The notes below the pieces were generated by a model. The model was not told the DNA's origin and searched no databases. It was given only the letters and a program-made list of their open reading frames with translations. Both the position numbers and the translations under genes were made by a program. This document shows positions 15,956 to 25,195 of a stretch of 35,026 nt of DNA, piece by piece. The DNA is taken from positions 1-35,026 of the forward strand of contig NZ_QETH01000047.1 of the NCBI RefSeq assembly GCF_003105115.1, written 5' to 3'. This DNA comes from Flavobacterium sp. HTF (lineage in GTDB: Bacteria > Bacteroidota > Bacteroidia > Flavobacteriales > Flavobacteriaceae). Position 1 is the stretch's first letter; each line of letters starts with the position of its first letter.

Positions 15956-16861
15956 ATGATTACAAAAAGCCTTTACTTTTCAGCCATTATGGCTTTAACA
16001 TGCAGTCTTGGTTTTGCTCAGGATGCTAAAAAACAACAAGACATCAAATCAATCAAATCAATGTGTGGTTGTTATGAAGTGAAATTTAATTTCACAGAAA
16101 CTTTTCAGTACCCAAAAGATTCTCTTACTTATAAGCCATCAAAGACAAAACATGATTATGGATTAGAATGGGTACAATTAGTAGAAGACACGCAAAACAA
16201 AATCGTTATGCAGCATCTTCTGATTGTAAGCGATAAAATGATCATCAAACACTGGAGACAGGATTGGTTATACGAAAACACCGATTTATATTCATTTGAC
16301 AAAAACACTTCATGGAAATACAATAAACTGTCTAAAAAAGATGTAAAAGGGCAATGGACTCAAAAAGTGTATCAGGTAGATGATAGCCCAAGATATGAAG
16401 GAACGGCAAGCTGGGTACATGTTGACGGTACAGATTACTGGACAAATATAGCCGATGCACCATTACCAAGAAGAGAGCATACAAAACGTGATGATTACAA
16501 TGTTTTGAAAAGAAGAAATATTCATGAAATCACCAAAACTGGCTGGAATCATGAACAGGATAATGATAAATTGATCAGAGATGATTCTGGAAAAGATTAT
16601 TTATTAGCGCAGGAAAAAGGAATGGACGTTTATACCAAAGTTCCGGATATTAAATGTATCGCAGCACAAAACTGGTGGAAAGAAAATAATGCTATCTGGA
16701 AAAACGTTCGCGACAAATGGCAAACTCTTTTTGACAGACATAAAGACTTAAACTTAGAACCAACAGTTGATAAAAAACCTTTATTCACGTTTTTGTTTGA
16801 TTTGAAACCAGACACTTCAAAAGCTGAAACTGATGCAATTATCGACAAGTTTGTAAAATAA
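15956..16861 (+). CDS. Secreted DUF6607-family protein of the heme locus
   Basis: The 301-residue protein has a type I signal peptide (cleavage probably after LGFA or LGFAQ, about residue 21). The mature part begins with the striking block SMCGCYEVKFNFTETF (35-50, C37 and C39) and is rich in tryptophan, tyrosine and histidine (HWRQDWLYENTDLYSF, SWVHVDGTDYWTN, RREHTKRDDYN, GWNHEQDNDK). I recognise it as the DUF6607 family, which has no known function as far as I recall. It is transcribed away from the HmuR/HmuY-like operon from a mirrored promoter, so it is likely made under the same conditions. A part in heme binding, transfer or breakdown is an inference from context only. Confidence 0.8.
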   Translation: MITKSLYFSAIMALTCSLGFAQDAKKQQDIKSIKSMCGCYEVKFNFTETFQYPKDSLTYKPSKTKHDYGLEWVQLVEDTQNKIVMQHLLIVSDKMIIKHWRQDWLYENTDLYSFDKNTSWKYNKLSKKDVKGQWTQKVYQVDDSPRYEGTASWVHVDGTDYWTNIADAPLPRREHTKRDDYNVLKRRNIHEITKTGWNHEQDNDKLIRDDSGKDYLLAQEKGMDVYTKVPDIKCIAAQNWWKENNAIWKNVRDKWQTLFDRHKDLNLEPTVDKKPLFTFLFDLKPDTSKAETDAIIDKFVK

Positions 16862-16883
16862 ATATTTAGTGTTAGTTGTAAAA

Positions 16884-16918
16884 AAAAGTGGCTGTCTCAA
16901 TATGAGACAGCCACTTTT
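16884..16918. terminator. Strong terminator shared by the DUF6607 gene and the SusCD operon
   Basis: A perfect 16-bp stem (AAAAGTGGCTGTCTCA / TGAGACAGCCACTTTT) with a 3-base loop sits between the converging genes. The stem ends in A/T runs on both sides, so it can act on both strands. Confidence 0.85.
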
Positions 16919-16938
16919 GCAATACACAGATTAATAAT

Positions 16939-17439
16939 CTAATATTCGTCTTCTAAAAAACCTGTTCTTCTGTGACCAACATAAAGAATGTCATATCCGG
17001 CAGGGTCACTACTAAAATGAGCTTTAAAAGAAATTTTATCTACAGTATGTCCGCCTTTAGTTACTCCAGCTCCCTTTTCGATTTTACCTTCTGTAATAGT
17101 TACTGTAGTACCCGATTTTAAAACATTGGATGAATTATCTGCTGAAAAAGTTCCGTTTTTGGTGTCAACTGTCACTTTACATTTAATTACATTTCCCTTT
17201 TTAGCATCATCAATCCACATCGTATTGTCATTTGCTGCAGTATTATATGTTGAATGTAAAACGTGTTCTTTAACTACATGTCCATTAGAATCAGTAAGGG
17301 TAATGAACCAGCTACCCGCCATTTCTTCAACAGATGTTCCTCCCGGATCATTATCTCCCACCTCATCACAAGCAACAAATGATGTAAGTACAAGCATTGC
17401 CACAAGTACATGTGTTATATTTAGTCTTAATTTTTTCAT
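16939..17439 (-). CDS. Lipid_bd-family (PF12888-like) surface lipoprotein, fourth gene of the SusCD operon
   Basis: The 166-residue lipoprotein has lipobox SFVAC (C24) and a small beta-rich domain. The domain carries the pattern of the family called lipid-binding putative hydrolase (PF12888): AGSWFITLTDSNG near the start, an asparagine-rich MWIDD segment, FSADN, and the closing YVGHRRTGFLEDEY. Despite the name, neither lipid binding nor hydrolysis has been shown to my knowledge. It starts 10 bases after the preceding lipoprotein gene. Its place in the operon matches BT2261 in the Bacteroides thetaiotaomicron BT2261-BT2264 complex, where an accessory lipoprotein sits with the SusC/SusD pair. 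Confidence 0.8.
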   Translation of the reverse strand: MKKLRLNITHVLVAMLVLTSFVACDEVGDNDPGGTSVEEMAGSWFITLTDSNGHVVKEHVLHSTYNTAANDNTMWIDDAKKGNVIKCKVTVDTKNGTFSADNSSNVLKSGTTVTITEGKIEKGAGVTKGGHTVDKISFKAHFSSDPAGYDILYVGHRRTGFLEDEY

Positions 17440-17449
17440 TTTAATAATT

Positions 17450-18217
17450 TTAAAGTTGTACTTGAGTTAATGTTGAAACAAAAGTATATGGAGTACCATC
17501 ACTGGCAGTCCAGGCGGTTGTTAGTACAAGTGTTTTAGCAGCAGCATTAACAGTTAAACCCGTTATATTAGCAACTCCCCCAAAATACGTATTACCTAAT
17601 GGGTTTCCTGGAAAAGTAAAGGTGCTGGCAGAAATGTCCCCTGTAATCGTTCCGCCTTCAGTAGCAGAAGTTATACCTATTTTTCTCCCTATACTATACC
17701 AGCCTCCAAAGGCATCAGATACTCCGAAACTACCATCTGTATTCTTCCATATATAGATGTATTTCTGGTCTACTGAACTTCCTTGGGTTGAAGGCAATAA
17801 TGCACCATTTCTTTTTGTGGTAGAAAGATAAACACCTTCAATACTATTTACCAGATTGCCAGTTTTATAAACAACTACTTTTCTGGTTATAGCTTTTTTA
17901 AAACCATCCTGATTAGTCGCGGTATAAGTTTGGGTATACTCATCAGATTGGTTAACATCAAGTGTTTTAGCGTGTCTGAAATTTCCAGAATAGCTTACTA
18001 CAGTTGGTATTACCTTTCCGTTCTCTTTTGCTACGACTCCCGGATCTGAAAAAGTTCCTCCTAGCGGTACAAATAGTGTTTCAGCGCCATTAATTTCAAT
18101 TGTAGGGTAATTGGTAACTTTAGATACTCCGCTTGTTGAGTCTGTATCACAAGCAGTAAAAAGCACTCCACTAATTACTACTGTCATCAGTTTTATGAAT
18201 ATATTTTTCATTTTCAT
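17450..18217 (-). CDS. BT_2262-like lipoprotein (DUF5011/DUF5012 Ig-like domain), third gene of the SusCD operon
   Basis: The 255-residue lipoprotein has lipobox LFTAC (C23). Residues about 38-118 form an Ig-like domain with the typical opening YPTIEINGAETLFVPLGGTFSDPGVVA and closing FKKAITRKVVVY. The rest is a beta-rich domain (VNSIEGVYLSTTKRNG ... FGGWYSIGRKIG ... YTFVSTLTQVQL) of the BT_2262 type. It starts 7 bases after the SusD-like gene. Translation could also begin at the second Met (18211), which changes little. The likely role is an accessory surface subunit of the importer. Confidence 0.8.
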   Translation of the reverse strand: MKMKNIFIKLMTVVISGVLFTACDTDSTSGVSKVTNYPTIEINGAETLFVPLGGTFSDPGVVAKENGKVIPTVVSYSGNFRHAKTLDVNQSDEYTQTYTATNQDGFKKAITRKVVVYKTGNLVNSIEGVYLSTTKRNGALLPSTQGSSVDQKYIYIWKNTDGSFGVSDAFGGWYSIGRKIGITSATEGGTITGDISASTFTFPGNPLGNTYFGGVANITGLTVNAAAKTLVLTTAWTASDGTPYTFVSTLTQVQL

Positions 18218-18224
18218 TTTTTTA

Positions 18225-19652
18225 TTAGTTAACGTCCCACCAAACCGGGTCAGTAATCTCTTTTAAAGCTGGCGCATTTGGATTTCTTGTTCTTACGGTA
18301 CTAGGGAGAACAATTCTTTTTGGAAATAAATTACCCGTTTGGTTGTTTACTGAGATAGCAAATTGTCCCGGAATATAAGAATCACTAGTCTGAGGTACAG
18401 TAGATACTTTAGGATATCCTGTTCTGTTTTGCTCTAAAAAAGATTCATAGCCATTTCCTGGGAAACTTGCAATCCATTTTTGTGTAATAATTGCTTCAAT
18501 TTGGGCAGCAGTGCCAGTTGCAGGGAATTCATATTTTCCGCCTGCTGCTAATAAAGAAGATGCATTTCCTCCGAACCTGGTTATTCCAGCCGTAACACCA
18601 GCATCATATTTAGCTTTGGCACCTGTGCCTCCATAATATCTTGTAAGGGCTTCAGCCTGTAAAAAGCAACTTTCTTCTTTGCTAATGAAAAACACAGGAG
18701 TAAGAGGGCTTAATGTAACTAAAGAAAGATTAGTAGCAGTATTTAAGAAATCTCCCTGATTGTTAGGATTACCAGCTCCGTAATACTTTCCTAAACGCGG
18801 ATCTGCGTTTGCTTGAAGGTAAGAATACAAAGTCTTACTGGCTCTTAAATTCAGAGTAGAATTTAACTGTCTTCTATCTGATTCAAATAAAGGATTACTT
18901 CTGTCTGCGGCGTCAACAAACTGAGTCATACCAGCGTCAGTATCTAAGAATGCTGCCCCTGAATTAATTAAAGTTGTAATTCCAGATTGTGCTAATGCAG
19001 GATCTACTTCTGTTAATCTCATATAAAGTTTTAACAATAAAGTGTTACCAAACTTAGTCCATTTTGTCATGTCACCTTTGAAAAGAAAATCATCGGCACC
19101 AGGATCATCACCAACAGAAGTACTTAAATCTTTTGATAATGCCAATTTTAAATCAGCAATCATTAAATTATAAGTTTCTTTTCCGCTGTTGAATTTAGGT
19201 TGCAAAATACTTGGGTTATTAGCTTCAGAGTAAGGAATAGCATCGTATAGATCTGTTAAAACTTGTGAACCTTCAACTTCAAGTATGGTAGCCATTAAAT
19301 AATATTTTGTATTACCTTGTTTGGCAGCTTGCGCCTTTACAACCCTGATATCATTTAATGCATCATACATTGCTGTATATGCAGCAGCGTAATCATTTGT
19401 TCCAATACTATACTGATCAATGGCTTTGTATTGATTAGAAGTATTGTTTTGTGTCCAGAATTGAGACCAAAACCCACCAATTATAGCGTAGTATGATCCC
19501 TGAGCACCAACCAAACCTGTGATACCGGCAGGAAAAATGGTACTATTAGCTTGTCCAGGGATTAATTCATCTGGATTTCTATTAATGTCAAATGTCTCAT
19601 CACACGACACCAATAAAAAAAGAGCGGTTATTAATGTTACTATCTTTTTCAT
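18225..19652 (-). CDS. SusD/RagB-family substrate-binding lipoprotein (SusD-like_2 type)
   Basis: The 475-residue lipoprotein has lipobox FLLVSC (C17) and is mainly helical with TPR-like repeats. FDINRNPDELIPGQ, the WSQFWTQNNTSNQY segment and SQVLTDLYDAIPYSEA (about 130-147) mark it as the SusD-like_2 (PF12771) branch of SusD/RagB. SusD proteins form the lid on the SusC barrel and capture substrate at the cell surface. It starts 15 bases after the SusC gene. The PF12771 branch in other Bacteroidetes includes members of peptide-related systems, in line with the two extra lipoprotein genes here and the absence of glycoside hydrolases nearby. Confidence 0.93.
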   Translation of the reverse strand: MKKIVTLITALFLLVSCDETFDINRNPDELIPGQANSTIFPAGITGLVGAQGSYYAIIGGFWSQFWTQNNTSNQYKAIDQYSIGTNDYAAAYTAMYDALNDIRVVKAQAAKQGNTKYYLMATILEVEGSQVLTDLYDAIPYSEANNPSILQPKFNSGKETYNLMIADLKLALSKDLSTSVGDDPGADDFLFKGDMTKWTKFGNTLLLKLYMRLTEVDPALAQSGITTLINSGAAFLDTDAGMTQFVDAADRSNPLFESDRRQLNSTLNLRASKTLYSYLQANADPRLGKYYGAGNPNNQGDFLNTATNLSLVTLSPLTPVFFISKEESCFLQAEALTRYYGGTGAKAKYDAGVTAGITRFGGNASSLLAAGGKYEFPATGTAAQIEAIITQKWIASFPGNGYESFLEQNRTGYPKVSTVPQTSDSYIPGQFAISVNNQTGNLFPKRIVLPSTVRTRNPNAPALKEITDPVWWDVN

Positions 19653-19667
19653 TTTCTATACTAATTT

Positions 19668-22600
19668 TTAGAATGATAATTTTAAAACTCCACCTACTGA
19701 TCTTTGTGATGGACTAGCTCCAAATTCACCTAAATCTGAAATCACACCTGTTCCATAAGTTCCAATTTCAGGGTCCGTATATGGATTTTCTCCCGGAGTC
19801 CACATAAAAAGATTCCTTCCATAAATTCCAAGTGTAATTTTGTTCAATCCCATATTTTTACTAAATGCAGAAGGGAAGTCATAATTTAAATTTACCTCTC
19901 TCAGTCTTACAAAAGTTTTATCAATTACTTGTGTTTTTTCAATACCTAAGTTACTTGATGTATTATAGTAACTGCTTATATTATTCCATGCTACCGGAGT
20001 AGTGTTTTCTACATAGGTTACCTTACCTGTTGTTGAATTTACAATTTCGTTAACGGAGTTAGGTACAATGAAAGGATTTCTGTTATTGTAAGTAGTTTCA
20101 ATACCATTTCCTACAAACTGAGCCATTCTTTTTGTGTAAGAATAGAATTCCCCACCTTGTTTCCAATCTAAAGAACAGCCTAAATTAAAGTTTTTGTACT
20201 TAAATGTGTTTTGCAGTCCCATAACAAACTTACGTTGTGAATTTCCTATAAGTTGAGCATCACTTGTTCCTAATGGTATCCCTGTTGATGGATTTACTAT
20301 GGTTTGACCAGCATCATTAGTTTTAGGCACTATAGAATAATATGAACCAATCGGTTGCCCTTTAACTGCTCTAAAATTTACACCATAAGCAGTTGCTAAG
20401 TCAACATAAGAAACTCCACCGTTTAACTCTGTTACTTCATTAAGATTTTTAGTGAATGTATAGGTTAAGCTCCAAGTGAAGTCTTTATTTTTAATTGGGC
20501 TAGCAGTTAAGGAAAGTTCAATACCTTTATTTACGATAGTACCTGCATTAATAGCTTTTCTCACAAAACCAGTTGATGGATCCAATGGTAAGTCAACAAT
20601 TGCATCAGAAGTTGTTTTATGATATAAAGCAACATCATAGCTAATCCTGTTTTTAAAGAATGAACCTTCCGCACCAATTTCATATTCGACGGTACTTTCC
20701 GGTCTCAATTCTGGATTTCCCAATCTTGAAGAAGCTTCATAAAAACTTACCCCTCCGATAGGAGATTTAATATTACCAAAATACGCGGCAGCTATTCCAG
20801 AAACATAAGAATTCTGAGTAACATATGGATTAGTGTCATTTGCAATTTTAGAAACAGCACCTCTTATTTTTAAGAAAGTATCTCCGTTATCAATTGCTAT
20901 AGCACCTAAAGATAAAGAGGGATAAAAATATGAATTATTGCCAATTGGCAAGGTAGAAGTTAAATCTTGTCTTCCCGTAATGGTTGCAAAATACCTGTTT
21001 TTGAAAGCAAATTCTGCAGATCCATAAACTGCTCCTGTTTTTCTCAAGGTATTAATTTGAGTAATAGTAGGCATTACAGAGGAGTTAGAAAGCACATAAA
21101 ATCCAGGTACTCCAAGATTAGTAATACTTGTAATTACTCTATCAGACTCTCTTTTGTTGTAATTTACACCACCTACAAGATTTAATGTCCAGTTCTCACT
21201 TAAATTTGTGTTATAGTTAAGATTAAAGAATGTATCAAATTCACTATATTCGGATCTTCCCTCTGTAACTCCACCTACAACTAAATGGCCACCAGATGCT
21301 TGAGGACTTCCAGGGAGATAATTTATAATAGCTCCATGACTTTTTAATCTTTCCGTTCTCAGGTTACCTCCAATTTGCCATGTAGCAGTTAATTTATCTG
21401 TTATTTTATAACTTAAATTAGCATTTCCAAAAATGTTATTCCCATATATTTTGGTACTGTTCTCATTAATGGAAAAGTATGGGTTTGAAGCATACGGAGT
21501 AAAGTAATAACTAGGAGAGTTAAAAATGTTATTTTTATAATCTTTAAGGTCTACTACGCTAATGTCGGTCGGAATTTGCATTAAATCTTGTTGAAGCGTA
21601 TTTCCTTCTCCAGCAGCATCACCCTGACCTGTATTAACTACACCCTGATTTTTGTACACATAATTTAATGAAGTTCTTAAACTAAATCTCTTTCCTTTTA
21701 AACCGCCATTAAAACCTATGGATTGTTTTTTGTATAAGTCAACATTTGTTGGTACTACTCCATCACTATTCACATTTGAAAATACCAAAGAGAAATCTGA
21801 GGTATCTCCACCACTGCTTAAATTTACAGATTGTGTTGATAATATACCAGTATTGTAAAAATCCCTAATATTATCTTTTAAAGCAACATAGGGCTTAATT
21901 TGTTGGCTGTTGTTATATATTGATCCCCACGGACGAATCTCTCCGTTGAATGCTGGTCCCCAGGAACCATTTTCGTTACTTGAACCACTGCCCGTATATC
22001 CGGCACCGTTCCATCCTTGCCCAAATTCAGTTTGTAAATGTGATACTCTTGCCACTTCGCTTAACTCAGTTGAAGCCAGCATATCAACTTTAATACCTGT
22101 ATTTGCTTTTCCTTTTTTAGTTGTAATAATAATTACACCTCCTCCGGCTCTTGATCCATATAATGCAGAGGCTGCCGCCCCTTTTAGGACTGTCATGCTT
22201 TCAATGTTGTTTGGATCAATATCACTCACCCCATTTCCGGCATCATATGATCTGGTTGAAGATGCAATCCCACTATTACTAGTACCTGTAGAAGTGTTAT
22301 TAATAGGTGTCCCATCTACAACATAAAGCGGTCCCAGATTCCCAGTGATAGTGTTCGCTCCACGAATGACCACTTTCGTTGCTGCTCCAGGTTGTGATGG
22401 AGCAGTAATGTCTACTCCGGCAATTTTACCCGAAAGAGTTTCAAAAGGGTTCGTGTTTACTACTGCTGTAAGCGCATCTGACTTCAAAGTTGTTGTTGCG
22501 TATCCAAGAGATTTTTTCTCTCTTTTAATACCAAATGCAGTAACAACGACATTTTCCAATTCCTGCGCACCTGCATCAGCCATTTTTACATTGATAACTG

Positions 22601-22862
22601 ATGAACTTGCTGTCACTTCCTGAGTCTTCATACCGACATATGAAAATATCAAAACTTGATTTGCAGCAGCTTTGAGAGAATATTTTCCATCAAAATCAGT
22701 TTGTGCCCCAGATTGTGTTCCCTTTACTAAAACACTAACACCCGGCAAAGGTATCCCTGCATTGTCAGAAACTATTCCGGTAATTTTTCGTTCCTGCGCA
22801 AAAGTGAATTGCAAAGCAAGGGTAAAAAAAAGCACCAGAAGGCCTTTTAATTTTTGTCTCAT
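19668..22862 (-). CDS. SusC/RagA-family TonB-linked outer-membrane transporter
   Basis: The 1064-residue protein has a signal peptide ending FTFAQ (22) and a carboxypeptidase-regulatory-like domain at about 25-105 (GIVSDNAGIPLPGVSVLVKGT). A TonB-box region (ENVVVTAFGIKREKKSLGYA, about 102-121) is followed by the plug with the SusC signature LYVVDGTPINN and TVLKGAAASALYGSRAGGGVIIITTKKG (about 175-252), and a large barrel ending in LKLSF. SusC imports substrate captured by SusD, using TonB energy. With SusD and two downstream lipoproteins this matches the BT2264-BT2261 arrangement, an oligopeptide-bound complex. A promoter-like TTG-N20-TAAGTTGC lies just upstream. It differs from consensus in the last two bases. 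Confidence 0.95.
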   Translation of the reverse strand: MRQKLKGLLVLFFTLALQFTFAQERKITGIVSDNAGIPLPGVSVLVKGTQSGAQTDFDGKYSLKAAANQVLIFSYVGMKTQEVTASSSVINVKMADAGAQELENVVVTAFGIKREKKSLGYATTTLKSDALTAVVNTNPFETLSGKIAGVDITAPSQPGAATKVVIRGANTITGNLGPLYVVDGTPINNTSTGTSNSGIASSTRSYDAGNGVSDIDPNNIESMTVLKGAAASALYGSRAGGGVIIITTKKGKANTGIKVDMLASTELSEVARVSHLQTEFGQGWNGAGYTGSGSSNENGSWGPAFNGEIRPWGSIYNNSQQIKPYVALKDNIRDFYNTGILSTQSVNLSSGGDTSDFSLVFSNVNSDGVVPTNVDLYKKQSIGFNGGLKGKRFSLRTSLNYVYKNQGVVNTGQGDAAGEGNTLQQDLMQIPTDISVVDLKDYKNNIFNSPSYYFTPYASNPYFSINENSTKIYGNNIFGNANLSYKITDKLTATWQIGGNLRTERLKSHGAIINYLPGSPQASGGHLVVGGVTEGRSEYSEFDTFFNLNYNTNLSENWTLNLVGGVNYNKRESDRVITSITNLGVPGFYVLSNSSVMPTITQINTLRKTGAVYGSAEFAFKNRYFATITGRQDLTSTLPIGNNSYFYPSLSLGAIAIDNGDTFLKIRGAVSKIANDTNPYVTQNSYVSGIAAAYFGNIKSPIGGVSFYEASSRLGNPELRPESTVEYEIGAEGSFFKNRISYDVALYHKTTSDAIVDLPLDPSTGFVRKAINAGTIVNKGIELSLTASPIKNKDFTWSLTYTFTKNLNEVTELNGGVSYVDLATAYGVNFRAVKGQPIGSYYSIVPKTNDAGQTIVNPSTGIPLGTSDAQLIGNSQRKFVMGLQNTFKYKNFNLGCSLDWKQGGEFYSYTKRMAQFVGNGIETTYNNRNPFIVPNSVNEIVNSTTGKVTYVENTTPVAWNNISSYYNTSSNLGIEKTQVIDKTFVRLREVNLNYDFPSAFSKNMGLNKITLGIYGRNLFMWTPGENPYTDPEIGTYGTGVISDLGEFGASPSQRSVGGVLKLSF

Positions 22863-23163
22863 TTTTTAAAATTTTTGATTAATGGGCGCAACTTATCACT
22901 TTAATATATTTTTAACAAGAAAAATATATTATTTAACATTAATAAATGTAGCTATTAGATTACTTTATTAATATTTTAATAAACCGTTATACTTTTAAAT
23001 GAGTAATTTTCAAACAATTAAAAATCGTTAGCCAGATCAAAATATGTAAGAATAATTTTCGTTAAAAATTCTGAGTAATATCAAAAAAAGAAGGTTTTAA
23101 GATTTCTCAAACAAAACTGTTGAAGTATTTTTTTTTTGTTGTAAGCAAGATTTAAAATAAAAA
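22863..23163. other. AT-rich intergenic region upstream of the SusC operon
   Basis: About 300 bases with no supported gene. It must hold the SusC operon promoter. The best candidate on the minus strand is TTG, 20 bases, TAAGTTGC near 22890-22920. A run of ten T residues lies around 23128-23137. I see no sigma/anti-sigma pair or regulator gene nearby. Confidence 0.5.
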
Positions 23164-23270
23164 AACCATCTAATTTACTAGATGGTTTATCTGAACCTTT
23201 ATATTTCTACTAAAAGTTTACTAATTCAAAATAGTGAAAAATGAAATAAAGGAGTGCTTTCTAATTTTCG
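23164..23270 (-). ncRNA. Candidate orphan small RNA downstream of argS
   Basis: On the minus strand, after the argS terminator, a TAnnTTTG match (TATTTTTG) lies at about 23272-23279. About 100 bases later a terminator hairpin, AACCATCTA / TAGATGGTT with a 6-base loop (23164-23187), is followed by seven T residues. The stretch between has no ATG on that strand and no coding pattern. Promoter plus terminator without a gene suggests a short non-coding transcript. This is a layout argument only; no family was recognised. Confidence 0.4.
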
Positions 23271-23332
23271 AGGCAAAAATACTACAAACACATACACTCC
23301 GTAAACAACAATAAGTCAAAATAGTAATAAAA

Positions 23333-23362
23333 AAAGCCAATAGTTTTACAACTATCGGCTTT
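23333..23362 (-). terminator. Terminator of argS
   Basis: AAAGCCAATAGTT and AACTATCGGCTTT pair with one mismatch around a 4-base TTAC loop, 25 bases past the argS stop. On the minus strand the hairpin is followed by a run of T residues. Confidence 0.85.
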
Positions 23363-23386
23363 TGTGTTTTTATAATTTTATAAATC

Positions 23387-25165
23387 CTACATTCTCTCCG
23401 GAACTTCAATTCCTAATAAACTGAATGCAGATTTAATAACTTCGGCAACTTTTTGAGATAATTGCACTCTGAATATTTTTTTTGTCAGGTCAACTTCACC
23501 CAAAATATGAACGGATTGATAAAAAGAATTGTATTCTTTTACCAGATCGTAAGTATAATTTGCAATCAAAGCCGGGCTGTGATTTTGAGCGGCATTTTGA
23601 ATTACTTCCGGAAAAAGTTCGATTTGTTTTACCAATTCTTTTTCTTTTTCATGCAATTCGGTAATATCTGTTTTAGCTGAGAAATCAAAATCGGCTTTGC
23701 GAATAATAGACTGGATTCTCGCGTATGTATATTGTATAAATGGTCCTGTATTCCCCGCAAAATCAACAGATTCTTCCGGATTAAACAAAATACGTTTTTT
23801 TGGATCAACTTTTAAAATGTAATATTTAAGAGCACCCAGACCAATTGTTTTGTACAATTTAGCTTTTTCTTCATCAGAATAACTGTCCAGTTTTCCTAAA
23901 TCTTCCGAAATCTGTTTGGCTGTATCTGTCATATCCTGCATCAGATCATCAGCATCTACAACAGTTCCTTCACGGCTTTTCATTTTTCCGGAAGGCAAGT
24001 CAACCATTCCGTACGATAAATGATATAAGCTTGAAGCCCATTCAAAACCTAATTTCTTAAGAATCAAAAACAAAACTTTAAAATGATAATCCTGTTCGTT
24101 TCCAACCGTGTAAACCATTCCGCCAACATCCGGCATATCTTTTACTCGCTGAATTGCGGTTCCAATATCCTGTGTCATATAAACCGCAGTTCCGTCTGAA
24201 CGCAAAACGATCTTACGGTCAAGGCCTTCATCTGTCAGATCTATCCAAACTGAACCGTCAGGATCTTTTTCGAAAACCCCTTTATCCAATCCGACCTGCA
24301 CAACATCTTTCCCTAATAAATACGTATTACTTTCGTAGTAATATTTATCAAAATTAACTCCAAGATTGTTATAAGTGGTTTCAAAACCATTATAAACCCA
24401 CTGGTTCATCATTTTCCAAAGCGTAATCACTTTTTCATCTCCGGCTTCCCACTTTTTAAGCATATCCTGAGCTTCAATAATAATCGGAGCTTGTTTTTTT
24501 GCTTCTTCTTCGGTTTTACCGGAATCCATTAATTGAGCGATTTCGGCTTTATATGCTTTATCAAACTCAACATAATATTTACCAACCAGTTTATCCCCTT
24601 TTAAATCAGAACTTTCCGGAGTTTCTCCGTTTCCGAATTTCTCCCATGCCAGCATCGATTTACAAATATGGATTCCTCTGTCGTTGATAATTTGTGTTTT
24701 ATAGACTTTTTTCCCGGAAGCTTTGATAATTTCGGCAACAGAATACCCTAACAAATTGTTACGGACGTGACCTAAATGCAAAGGTTTATTAGTGTTTGGC
24801 GAAGAATATTCGACCATGATTGCCTTCTCTACCTCATTTGGATTTACATAGCCAAATTTAGTATTGTCTTTTATTTCATTAAAGAAATTCAGGTAATAAC
24901 TGTCTGAAATAACAATATTCAAAAAACCTGACACTACGTTAAAACGAGCCACTTCAGAAACATTTTCAACCAGATAATCTCCAATTTTATTTCCTAAATC
25001 AGCAGGATTGCTTTTGATTACTTTCAACAATGGAAAAATTACCATTGTTATATCGCCTTCAAACTCTTTTCTGGTAGTCTGAAATTCGATTTTATCAACA
25101 GTAACATCAAATAATGCTTGTATCGCTTTTTGTATAGAAGGTGTAAGAATTTGTGATAATGACAT
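23387..25165 (-). CDS. argS: Arginyl-tRNA synthetase (ArgRS, class I)
   Basis: It charges tRNA-Arg with arginine in the cytoplasm. The 592 residues have the N-terminal Add-1 domain (about 5-90), the HIGH-type motif HLGH (130-133) in SSPNTNKPLHLGHVRNN, the class I catalytic core, and the KMSKS-equivalent MKSREG (395-400). The helical DALR anticodon-binding domain runs from about 475 to the end. Length is normal for the family. A TATCTTTG -7 box lies 23 bases upstream of the start and a clear terminator follows. Confidence 0.99.
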   Translation of the reverse strand: MSLSQILTPSIQKAIQALFDVTVDKIEFQTTRKEFEGDITMVIFPLLKVIKSNPADLGNKIGDYLVENVSEVARFNVVSGFLNIVISDSYYLNFFNEIKDNTKFGYVNPNEVEKAIMVEYSSPNTNKPLHLGHVRNNLLGYSVAEIIKASGKKVYKTQIINDRGIHICKSMLAWEKFGNGETPESSDLKGDKLVGKYYVEFDKAYKAEIAQLMDSGKTEEEAKKQAPIIIEAQDMLKKWEAGDEKVITLWKMMNQWVYNGFETTYNNLGVNFDKYYYESNTYLLGKDVVQVGLDKGVFEKDPDGSVWIDLTDEGLDRKIVLRSDGTAVYMTQDIGTAIQRVKDMPDVGGMVYTVGNEQDYHFKVLFLILKKLGFEWASSLYHLSYGMVDLPSGKMKSREGTVVDADDLMQDMTDTAKQISEDLGKLDSYSDEEKAKLYKTIGLGALKYYILKVDPKKRILFNPEESVDFAGNTGPFIQYTYARIQSIIRKADFDFSAKTDITELHEKEKELVKQIELFPEVIQNAAQNHSPALIANYTYDLVKEYNSFYQSVHILGEVDLTKKIFRVQLSQKVAEVIKSAFSLLGIEVPERM

Positions 25166-25187
25166 GTAAACTTATTTTTAAAGTGAG

Positions 25188-25195
25188 CAAAGATA
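25188..25195 (-). promoter_or_regulatory. -7 promoter box of argS
   Basis: TATCTTTG on the minus strand matches TAnnTTTG exactly, 23 bases before the start codon, the same distance and sequence as in front of ffh. Confidence 0.6.

Noticed and set aside
16939..22862. Polysaccharide utilisation locus
   Set aside because: No carbohydrate-active enzyme, sulfatase or sensor gene is present; the gene order fits the BT2261-BT2264 type instead.
21910..22869. Plus-strand open frames opposite the SusC gene
   Set aside because: They are antisense shadows of a clearly coding SusC frame; no start signals or family features.
23221..23409. 62-residue open frame on the minus strand overlapping the end of argS
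   Set aside because: It overlaps the argS 3' end and crosses the argS terminator, has no promoter in the right place and no protein-like composition.
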